Assembly: GCA_003233615.1 (NCBI GenBank)
Contig: QIMB01000426.1
Coordinates: 1 to 10,928 of the forward strand
DNA: 10,928 nt
From: Nitrospirota bacterium
GTDB taxonomy: Bacteria; Nitrospirota; Nitrospiria; Nitrospirales; UBA8639
Reading direction: 5' to 3'
The position numbers and the translations under genes are program-made. Position 1 is the first letter of the stretch. Each line of letters starts with the position of its first letter. This document shows, one piece after another, positions 5,520-10,928 of the stretch. The notes beneath the pieces are model-generated. The model did not search any database. It was given only the letters and a program-made list of their open reading frames with translations, and was not told the DNA's origin.

Positions 5520-7367
5520 CTAAGAATCTGTTTTTTTGTTCTTAGACGCACTCCCACTTGTACGGCGAACAGGCCGGCTAGAGCGATAAGGCGTTCTGGG
5601 TTTCGGAACTGGCATCAAAATTGTAAGGGTCGTTCCCTTACCTGGCTCGCTTGCGATGCCAATATGCCCTTGGTGTTCTTCCACAACTTTTTTCACCGTG
5701 GCAAGGCCTAAGCCGGTTCCTGAGCGTTTGGTCGTGAAGTAGGGCTCAAATACCTTATCGACAAGTTCTGCTGGAATAGGCACCCCATCGTTAGCAATCA
5801 CAATTTGGAGTTCGGGTTTTCGTGCCCGAGTCAACATGACCTCAACTCGTAAATGCCCACCGGGAGACATTGCTTCAATGGCATTTTTAAATATACAGAG
5901 GAAGACGTGCCGCATTTTGCCTTCATCCCAACGTACTTGAGCCAAACGAGCAGGGATTTTTTTGACGACATCAATGCGATTGACCCGCAAATCAGTGGAG
6001 ACCAAGGAAAACGCCTCATCTAACAAGTCTTGGACACGGCACATTTTTCGATCGAGTTCTAATGGCCTGGCAAAATCTAGAATCTCATTCAGCATCGTTT
6101 CCATACGAATCATATCACGCATGGCATTTTCCACACGTGTTTGAGAATCAAAGTCCAGTTCCGAGTCTGTGGTAATTTCTTCCAGCTGAGCTCGAATAAA
6201 CCCGATGGGCTCTCGAATCTCCGTTGCGAGGAAGGAACTTACTTCCTGAAGTGCAGCTCGCCGTTCTTCCTTGCGCACATCCACCCCTTCTTGAAGGGGA
6301 ACCGGAACGGCTTGTCCATCTTTGGTCGCCACGTGATCAGACTGAACAGGGGCTGGCTCCATCACTGAGAGATGACAGGAAGGGTCCTCAAACAATTTCA
6401 CGAGTTTGGCCGTGACGGCTTCAAGATTTTTGAGATCACTGCCATTGTGGTCAAACTGGTTAGGGTTTTTCGACGCCAAGGTGAGTGTGCCTGCCACTCG
6501 ACCTCTGACAAAAAACGGGACGACAATCGTGGAGCAAAATTTATCCTTGTACAATTGTTTATAGTCATGGAACCGCCCTTGAGTAGACGCCAAATTATTA
6601 TCACTCCGAGCCTTTCGATGACGGACAGACCAGCCAGATGCCGAATCATCCAGCGACAGTTGTTGCCCTGGGCCCAGATCGCGTTTTTGTGTGCCAAGGA
6701 CACCAAGGATTTCTAATGACGCCAGTAGCGGGTCATAAATGGTCACCCATCCGCGATCAAACGACATGCCACCATTGATTTCTGCCAAAATAGTGGCAAT
6801 GCGTTCTTGCACCTGTTCATTGGTATACGTCCGAGCTACAGCCACTTGGCCTTCGCTTCCCGGGAGACTCACTGGTTCGTTCGCAACAACAGGATTTCCC
6901 AATATTAACGACGAGCCAAACAGTCCAGCCTTTTTTAACTCTCCAGTAATAAAGTTGACATTAGTCGAGAGCGTCGTTTTTTCACGTTTCGTGAGAGCCA
7001 CATTTTCCCGTCTGGCCAGGATCAGGGTGCCATAGACCCGTCCACCAAATTTCAGTGGAAGTGCCAACACCACTTTTGTCCCGGGCGTCACCATGCGCAG
7101 CCGAAGGACATTATTTAAATCCGTCCCTTCATTCGAATTTTTCGGACTCACACTTTTGAGTTCTTCTAACGATAAGGCTCTGAGAATCGCTCGAATTTCT
7201 CGAGGCGAAAACCCGCGGGAGACTTGTTCAGTGAGGGGCCCACCATCTTGGGCCATGATGGCAACCAAGGCGGCCTCCATGCCGACTTCATTCACGGCAG
7301 AGGTCAATATTTTTTGAAGGGTACTTTGCTGCTTGGTGGGCAAAGTCGGTTCAAGATATTTGGCCAT
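5520..7367 (-). CDS. GAF-GAF histidine-kinase-like protein lacking the phosphoacceptor histidine
   Basis: 615 residues from ATG 7367, with AGAGG about nine bases upstream. Two GAF-type sensor domains lie at about 10-150 and 180-330. A dimerisation helix pair (about 365-440) and a GHKL ATPase domain (about 475-588) follow. The ATPase has its N-box (FKNAIEAM, Asn495), NDG in place of the usual DxGxG (526-528), F-box FEPYFTT (540-546), and G2-box GTGLGL (550-555). The H-box reads ATEIREPIGF (381-390): Thr382 stands where the phosphorylated His of H-E-I-R-x-P is expected. No signal peptide or membrane helix is seen, so it is cytoplasmic. The last 28 residues are rich in Arg, Lys and Ser. No response regulator or receiver domain lies nearby. 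It may be an ATP-binding pseudokinase, a partner for another kinase, or a kinase using another residue. It has its own promoter at 7391-7419. Confidence 0.9.
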   Translation of the reverse strand: MAKYLEPTLPTKQQSTLQKILTSAVNEVGMEAALVAIMAQDGGPLTEQVSRGFSPREIRAILRALSLEELKSVSPKNSNEGTDLNNVLRLRMVTPGTKVVLALPLKFGGRVYGTLILARRENVALTKREKTTLSTNVNFITGELKKAGLFGSSLILGNPVVANEPVSLPGSEGQVAVARTYTNEQVQERIATILAEINGGMSFDRGWVTIYDPLLASLEILGVLGTQKRDLGPGQQLSLDDSASGWSVRHRKARSDNNLASTQGRFHDYKQLYKDKFCSTIVVPFFVRGRVAGTLTLASKNPNQFDHNGSDLKNLEAVTAKLVKLFEDPSCHLSVMEPAPVQSDHVATKDGQAVPVPLQEGVDVRKEERRAALQEVSSFLATEIREPIGFIRAQLEEITTDSELDFDSQTRVENAMRDMIRMETMLNEILDFARPLELDRKMCRVQDLLDEAFSLVSTDLRVNRIDVVKKIPARLAQVRWDEGKMRHVFLCIFKNAIEAMSPGGHLRVEVMLTRARKPELQIVIANDGVPIPAELVDKVFEPYFTTKRSGTGLGLATVKKVVEEHQGHIGIASEPGKGTTLTILMPVPKPRTPYRSSRPVRRTSGSASKNKKTDS

Positions 7368-7390
7368 GCATAGGATTCCTCTCTATCACC

Positions 7391-7419
7391 ATTATAACGA
7401 TTGGATTCATGTATGAGAA
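7391..7419 (-). promoter_or_regulatory. Predicted sigma70-type promoter of the kinase-like gene
   Basis: On the minus strand TTCTCA (7419-7414, four of six), a 17-base spacer and a perfect TATAAT (7396-7391). The expected start is near 7384, giving a short leader of about 17 bases that contains the ribosome binding site. Confidence 0.6.
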
Positions 7420-7484
7420 AATGAGTATGACTCCTCTGAGGAGCCTGTCCAAGATTAGACTGATCAGTACAAGAAGACAGAAGC

Positions 7485-7562
7485 AAAAAGGGAGAAGCAA
7501 AAGATGCCGAATCGGTAGGCCTCTTTTTCTTTCTCTGTCGGTACTCTGCCGTTCTCCCTTTT
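7485..7562 (-). repeat. Long-range inverted repeat, possible terminator of the YvlD-type gene
   Basis: Arms AAAAGGGAGAA (7486-7496) and TTCTCCCTTTT (7552-7562) are perfect over 11 bp and enclose about 55 bases. On the minus strand the second arm ends in five Ts, seven bases or more past the stop of the YvlD-type gene. The loop is long for an intrinsic terminator. The sequence GAAGCAAAA also occurs twice (around 7480 and 7493). Confidence 0.35.
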
Positions 7563-7568
7563 CCTGTG

Positions 7569-7970
7569 CTAGTTGATGTGTCGAATTTTTCGCCCGCTTG
7601 GTGAACGAGTCACCATCTCGATGCGGCCTTGTTCCGAAATCCACATATTGAGTATGCCACTCACGATACTAATGAGAATTGCTCCACCCACTGCCGGCCA
7701 AAACCCGGAGACGATGAATCCTTTCACTATCCCGCTTACCAGATAGAGTATAAAGGCATTGATCAGCACCATGAAAAATCCCAACGTCACAAAAATGAAC
7801 GGAGCTGATAACAAGTAAAGGACGGGACGAATAATGGCGTTTAAAAACGACAATATAATGATCGCCGTAACACCTGAGCCGAAACTTATGATTTCGATGC
7901 CGGGAATGATTTGGCTTGCCAATAAGACAGCCAACCCCGTAATCCCGCATCGAATAAGAAATCCTTTCAT
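7569..7970 (-). CDS. Four-helix membrane protein, YvlD / 'phage holin 4_2' family
   Basis: 133 residues from ATG 7970. Four hydrophobic segments are seen at about 3-23, 30-48, 52-76 and 90-112, and a short basic C-terminal tail ends in RKIRHIN. The motifs SFLNAIIRPVLYLLSAP (41-57) and TLGFFMVLINAFILYL (62-77) are those of Pfam PF04020, named 'Mycobacterial 4 TMS phage holin, superfamily IV' but found on ordinary chromosomes. Members include Bacillus YvlD. No lysis function is shown for the chromosomal proteins; a role in envelope stress is sometimes suggested. Here no phage gene is nearby, so it is not a prophage holin. The Shine-Dalgarno is poor (GAGGT about 15 bases upstream). It stands alone between two intergenic gaps. 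Confidence 0.9.
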   Translation of the reverse strand: MKGFLIRCGITGLAVLLASQIIPGIEIISFGSGVTAIIILSFLNAIIRPVLYLLSAPFIFVTLGFFMVLINAFILYLVSGIVKGFIVSGFWPAVGGAILISIVSGILNMWISEQGRIEMVTRSPSGRKIRHIN

Positions 7971-8287
7971 ACATTCATCATACCGACCTCTGTCTTCGGC
8001 CTCAAGTAATAGTAGCTCGCAGGGTTCAATCTTGTGTCCCTATTTTAAGGTTTGTGAAACCATAATTCTCATTTTCGCATGCAGACGCACAAAAACAAGA
8101 GCCACTCAGTAGCTGAAATACGAGACATGAAGAGCGAGAAAGAATCTCTAAAAGAGGGAACAGTGGAGATGGAGTCTACCAAGGGTCCGTCAAGAAACAC
8201 ACAAGCATAGGGCCGCACGTGGACGTATTGGCAAGAGAGCACGAAAAGGCATAGCTCTTTTTTTTCTGGCCTTCTCCCTCTTACTAC
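7971..8287. other. Intergenic region without a recognised gene
   Basis: About 317 bases between the hpnA stop and the YvlD-type start. A GC-poor stretch around 8030-8080 precedes the YvlD-type gene, but I find no promoter pair of good quality. Near 8230-8265 there are weak inverted repeats (AGAGC...GCTCT followed by eight Ts on the plus strand). The T-run is on the wrong strand to end hpnA, and no plus-strand gene leads into it. Confidence 0.4.
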
Positions 8288-9274
8288 TCAGGCGTATCCG
8301 TACTCGCGAAACCACTGTACCGCCTTTTTCAGGGCCGTTTCCACTGGTGACTGTGGAAGATCAAGTTCTTTTCGAGCTTTCGTACAGTCATAATGCATTC
8401 GATACTTCGCCATACGCACTCCCTCTAAAGGAATTCGAGGTGTCTTGTGGGTCACATGGTTGGCAATCCAGGTATTGACATGGGCAAGAGGCACAATCCA
8501 CTTCCAGGGTAATTGAATGCGTGGCGCAGGAACACCCGTCAATGGACTCAGCATCTGACAAATCTCTTTGAGCATAAGATTCTGATTCCCCAGAATGTAT
8601 CGCTCACCAATCCGACCGCGCTCCATGGCTCGGACATGTCCCAGAGCTACATCATCAACATCGATTAAGTTCATCCCCGTTTCAATGTAGGCAAACATCC
8701 GGCCCTTCATGAAATCCACAATGATTTGCCCTGTTGGCGTTGGCTTCACATCTCTTTTCCCCACCGGAGCCGTTGGGTTGACAATCACCACTGGCAATCC
8801 CTGTTGTGCCATTTTCAGCACTGCTTGCTCAGCTAAAAACTTCGATCGTTTATAATCCCCGGAAAGTTCGTGTTCAGCAGGAAATAATTCTTCATGACCT
8901 AACCCTCCATCCCTCGGCAACCCAATCGCCCCAATGGTACTCGTGTACACAATACGTGTCACGCCTTCCTGCTCGGCTGCACGAAAAAGGTGTTTCGTGC
9001 CTTCAACATTCACCGTATAAAACGTCGTAGGATCTTGAGCCCACAACGCATAATGGGCCGCGACATGATAGAGGCCCTGGCAGCCGAGTACAGCTTTTTT
9101 GAGGGACGCGGGATCTTGCAAATCACCTTCGACGATTTCAACAGGCAATCCCTCAAGATTCCGTCGATTGCTGTCCGGACGAACGAGCACCCTCACGTCA
9201 TCGCCTTTGGCGATAACGGCGCGTGTCACTGCCGCTCCAATAAATCCAGAAGACCCGGTAATAAGAACTTTCAT
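8288..9274 (-). CDS. hpnA: HpnA, hopanoid-associated NAD-dependent sugar epimerase
   Basis: 328 residues, an extended short-chain dehydrogenase/reductase. The N-terminal NAD(P)-binding motif is G7-S-S-G10-F-I-G13. The catalytic set is S112 in YTST and Y141-x-x-x-K145 in YKRSK. The segments VRPDSNRRNLEGL (31-43), VNPTAPVGKRDVKPTPTG (165-182) and RIGERYILGNQNL (221-233) match the HpnA subfamily as I know it and separate it from UDP-glucose epimerases and dihydroflavonol reductases. HpnA genes are found with hopanoid (squalene-hopene) clusters; the exact reaction is not settled, and a role in making the sugar-derived side chain has been proposed. The start at ATG 9274 is the canonical MKVLITG start, though the ribosome binding site is weak. 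Upstream (153 bases) is the polyprenyl synthase, which supplies the precursor of squalene. No squalene-hopene cyclase or other hpn gene is in the window. Confidence 0.9.
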   Translation of the reverse strand: MKVLITGSSGFIGAAVTRAVIAKGDDVRVLVRPDSNRRNLEGLPVEIVEGDLQDPASLKKAVLGCQGLYHVAAHYALWAQDPTTFYTVNVEGTKHLFRAAEQEGVTRIVYTSTIGAIGLPRDGGLGHEELFPAEHELSGDYKRSKFLAEQAVLKMAQQGLPVVIVNPTAPVGKRDVKPTPTGQIIVDFMKGRMFAYIETGMNLIDVDDVALGHVRAMERGRIGERYILGNQNLMLKEICQMLSPLTGVPAPRIQLPWKWIVPLAHVNTWIANHVTHKTPRIPLEGVRMAKYRMHYDCTKARKELDLPQSPVETALKKAVQWFREYGYA

Positions 9275-9427
9275 AAGAATGCAGGGCTGGCGCGCAGAAT
9301 AATGAGAAAGCAGATACCAGAGGAACAGTGTATGGCTTTAAAAAAAACTCGCAGAAGACCACTAGTCAATCAGAGAAAGACCATGACTGATGGATCATCG
9401 AGAATTGAGAGAACAGCGTCGCGCCAT

Positions 9428-10313
9428 TCAACTTCGGCGCTCTATTATATAGGTTGCGATGTGTCGCAGGGGATCGGCTTGATGGTCAAAAGACTCGAGT
9501 CGCTTGACAGCCCGTTCGACACATTCTTTCCCCAATTGCCGAGCCCCATCAATGCCAAAAAACGATGGATAGGTTTTTTTCCCTCGTTGTTCATCCGTTC
9601 CTGCATCCTTCCCCAATTCCTCACGCGTGCCGACCATATTCAACACATCATCGGCGATTTGAAAGGCTAAGCCAATGTCCTCAGCATAGCCGGTCAGGGA
9701 TTCCAATTGTATGGAAGAGGCCCCACCAATGATACCGCCAATACGAACCGATGCCCGAATCAATTGTCCTGTCTTATGGGAATGGATCTTTTGAAGATGT
9801 GCAAGCTCGACCTCTCGGTTTTCGGCTTGGATATCCATGACCTGCCCGCCAACCATGCCTTGATGTCCTGAGCCATAGGACAATTCACGAACGATGTGTA
9901 ATTGTTGATTAGCCGTTACACCATTGTGATCTGCATGGTGGCAACATAATTCAAATGCCATCGTGAGCAACGCATCTCCGGCAAGAATCGCCATTCCATC
10001 CCCATACACCTTATGATTGGTGAGTCGACCACGGCGATAATCATCATCATCCATAGCGGGCAGATCATCATGAATCAACGAATAGGTATGGACAAATTCC
10101 AGCGAGGCAGCAAATGGCAACATCATCGTCATATCCCAATGCTTGCGCCGCGGCGATTGTTAAAATGGGACGCACCCGTTTCCCGCCACCTAAGAGGCTA
10201 TATCGCATAGATTCGTAGAGTTTTTGGGGATCACCAAGTGTATCGGGGAGGCTCTGCTCCAAAAAACGATCAACTCGTTGACGCTGCTGATCTAAATACG
10301 CGTGAATGTCCAC
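9428..10313 (-). pseudogene. ispA: Farnesyl/geranylgeranyl diphosphate synthase (IspA type), broken by one frameshift
   Basis: The product condenses isopentenyl diphosphate with allylic diphosphates to make FPP, the precursor of undecaprenol, quinones, squalene and hopanoids. Two frames together give one normal-length enzyme. The first part (GTG 10313 to about 10122) carries the N-terminal helix and GGGKRVRPIL, which binds the homoallylic substrate. The second (about 10120 to the TGA at 9428) carries the first Asp-rich motif DDLPAMDDDD, THKTGQLI-type helices, and the second motif as DDVLN (Asn for the last Asp), then GKKTYPS. The frames join between GATGAT and TTGCCATTT near 10120, with a +1 shift. 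Family alignment from memory suggests about two residues missing there. GTG 10313 fits the family start (V/M-D-I-H-A-Y-L) better than TTG 10334. FPP synthase is normally essential, so an assembly error or a second copy elsewhere is as likely as a true pseudogene. Confidence 0.85.
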
Positions 10314-10403
10314 AGGAGAGCAAAAAGAAGTCAAAAGAAGGCCAGAAAGTCGTGGTAAACCCTATCAAAAGAATTTTAAAGGGTCAAACCGTCAGGGTGA
10401 AAG

Positions 10404-10432
10404 ATTATAAAGGGTTAGGGGGAAGGCGTCGA
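10404..10432 (-). promoter_or_regulatory. Predicted sigma70-type promoter of the polyprenyl synthase gene
   Basis: On the minus strand TCGACG (10432-10427, four of six), a 17-base spacer and a perfect TATAAT (10409-10404). The expected start is near 10397, about 85 bases before the GTG. A second, weaker pair, TTGACC with 17 bases to TAGGGT, lies between this one and the gene. Confidence 0.55.
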
Positions 10433-10525
10433 AAAATGGGAAGAGAGGGAATTGTCCAATTCACTTTCCATGGCGTTCTGTGATGGTAGATAATTTGTAC
10501 TAACGCTCAAATCTCTTATGTCGTC

Positions 10526-10550
10526 ATTCCCAACATTTTTTATTGGGAAT
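10526..10550. repeat. Perfect 8-bp stem-loop of the ATTCCC...GGGAAT repeat type
   Basis: ATTCCCAA (10526-10533), a nine-base A/T-rich loop, and TTGGGAAT (10543-10550). The flanks GTC- and -CCATC match the common bacterial repeat of the form GTCATTCCC...GGGAATCCATC, as I recall it. Confidence 0.6.
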
Positions 10551-10638
10551 CCATCTTGGATCTTTCAAACAAACTGACGATTGGTGGAGCCGATCTTGCT
10601 CGTTTGTCCAGGACAATGTCTAAGTGATTTTTGATGTT

Positions 10639-10688
10639 GCCGGGTTTCGCCCCGGCAGGCGATTCACTTTTGTTTCGGCAAAAGTGAA
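10639..10688. repeat. Tandem pair of perfect stem-loops
   Basis: First hairpin: GCCGGG (10639-10644), loop TTTCGC, CCCGGC (10651-10656). Second hairpin: TTCACTTTTG (10663-10672), loop TTTCGG, CAAAAGTGAA (10679-10688), perfect over 10 bp. They are six bases apart. The arrangement is that of an interspersed repeat rather than a terminator, since no T-run follows. Confidence 0.65.
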
Positions 10689-10774
10689 CAAAACCATTGA
10701 CGCCCAGTTCGACCTCATCAAGATAGGACGGACGCGAACCTTAGGAGGGCAGGCAAACTCGCGGAGCCTGTCCT

Positions 10775-10793
10775 GAGCCTTGCCGAAGGGCTC
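10775..10793. repeat. Stem-loop of the GAGCC...GGGCTC repeat block
   Basis: GAGCCTT (10775-10781), loop GCCG, AAGGGCTC (10786-10793), with one bulged G. A further GAGCC copy lies at 10764-10768, so the arm can pair in two ways. Confidence 0.5.
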
Positions 10794-10928
10794 AAACAAG
10801 GCTTGCGTATTCATTCGAGCGTCCGACCAAGAGGCCAGTCAGCAGGCGTAGGAAGCAAATGTCCATCACACCATGGAAAAAGTGGCTGACATGCGTTGTA
10901 CCGAAGACACGGAACAAATGGCGAATTC

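Larger units (their letters stand above)
10500..10928. repeat. Repeat-type intergenic region with several stem-loops, no supported gene
   Basis: The last 430 bases hold no convincing gene. They contain three groups of stem-loops (10526-10550, 10639-10688, 10775-10793). Two sequence blocks resemble repeats that I recall from many unrelated bacterial genomes: the block around 10637-10700 (GCCGGGTTTCGCCCCGGC, then a hairpin in CACTTTTG...CAAAAGTG) and the block around 10765-10795 (GAGCCTGTCCTGAGCC...). A minus-strand frame at 10814-10620 translates the second block as PFGKAQDRLREF, a familiar false-protein signature of such repeats. A frame open to the right edge (10926-10792, minus, 44 codons, ending at the last stem-loop) could be the tail of a neighbouring gene, but nothing in it is recognisable. 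Confidence 0.6.

Noticed and set aside
7351..7644. Minus-strand frame of 97 codons between the YvlD-type and kinase-like genes
   Set aside because: It overlaps the ends of both real genes in another frame, and its one hydrophobic run comes from a T-rich spacer.
7569..7970. Prophage remnant suggested by the holin family name
   Set aside because: No phage, integrase or lysis gene is nearby, and the family is widespread on ordinary chromosomes.
8232..8262. Terminator-like AGAGC...GCTCT plus eight Ts
   Set aside because: The T-run follows the stem only on the plus strand, where no gene leads into it; it cannot end the hpnA transcript.
8990..9670. Long plus-strand open frame (226 codons)
   Set aside because: It lies antisense across hpnA and the polyprenyl synthase, has no ribosome binding site and its translation has no protein-like domain; it is a shadow of the real genes.
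10620..10814. Minus-strand frame of 64 codons
   Set aside because: It spans the repeat hairpins and contains the known false signature PFGKAQDRLREF; it is a translation of repeat DNA.
10792..10926. Minus-strand frame open to the right edge, 44 codons
   Set aside because: All three minus frames are open for part of this short stretch, no domain is recognisable, and it overlaps the repeat; it could be a gene tail but cannot be supported.
10859..10928. Plus-strand ATG behind AGGAAG, open to the edge (23 codons)
   Set aside because: Too short to judge and on the opposite strand to every other gene; a chance Shine-Dalgarno is as likely.

Overview
The window is bacterial chromosome of roughly 50% G+C. 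Every gene I can support lies on the minus strand, so transcription runs from the right end to the left. The hopanoid-type NAD-dependent epimerase HpnA, a mitochondrial-complex-I-type methyltransferase (MidA/NDUFAF7 family), a GAF-containing kinase-like protein and small lineage-type proteins suggest a Gram-negative, hopanoid-making bacterium. From remembered protein sequences I lean towards the Nitrospirota (Nitrospira-like), but that is an inference and no rRNA or marker gene here proves it.

Right to left. (1) 10433-10928 has no convincing gene and holds several perfect or near-perfect stem-loops that look like interspersed repeat DNA. (2) 10404-9428 holds a good promoter and a short-chain polyprenyl diphosphate synthase (IspA type) whose frame is broken once, near 10120. 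(3) 9274-8288 is hpnA. IspA makes the C15 precursor of squalene and hopanoids, so (2) and (3) may belong to one isoprenoid/hopanoid theme. (4) 7970-7569 encodes a four-helix membrane protein of the YvlD / 'phage holin 4_2' family. (5) 7367-5520 encodes a protein with two GAF domains and a histidine-kinase core, with its own promoter. Its H-box carries threonine where the phosphorylated histidine should be. (6) 5380-5030 encodes a small exported protein with its own promoter, closed by a perfect symmetric terminator at 4973-5004. (7) 4929-3868 is the MidA-family methyltransferase (TTG start). (8) 3500-3273 is a 75-residue zinc-ribbon protein behind a strong Shine-Dalgarno sequence. (9) 3272-2786 is a gene-free stretch rich in inverted repeats. 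(10) 2672-861 is an SLC13/DASS-type permease with two inserted RCK_C (TrkA_C) domains, followed after 22 bases by (11) a two-helix K+ channel with an RCK/TrkA-N domain that runs off the left edge.

The most unusual points are these: the missing phosphoacceptor histidine in an otherwise well-formed kinase; an internal ribosome binding site and ATG exactly at the pore/RCK junction of the K+ channel, as in the archaeal channel MthK; the coupling of an RCK_C-bearing permease with an RCK channel behind one promoter that carries an operator-like palindrome; the frameshift in a normally essential gene; and the structured non-coding region at 2900-3270. I see no CRISPR array, tRNA, rRNA, transposase, phage structural gene or recognisable defence system.
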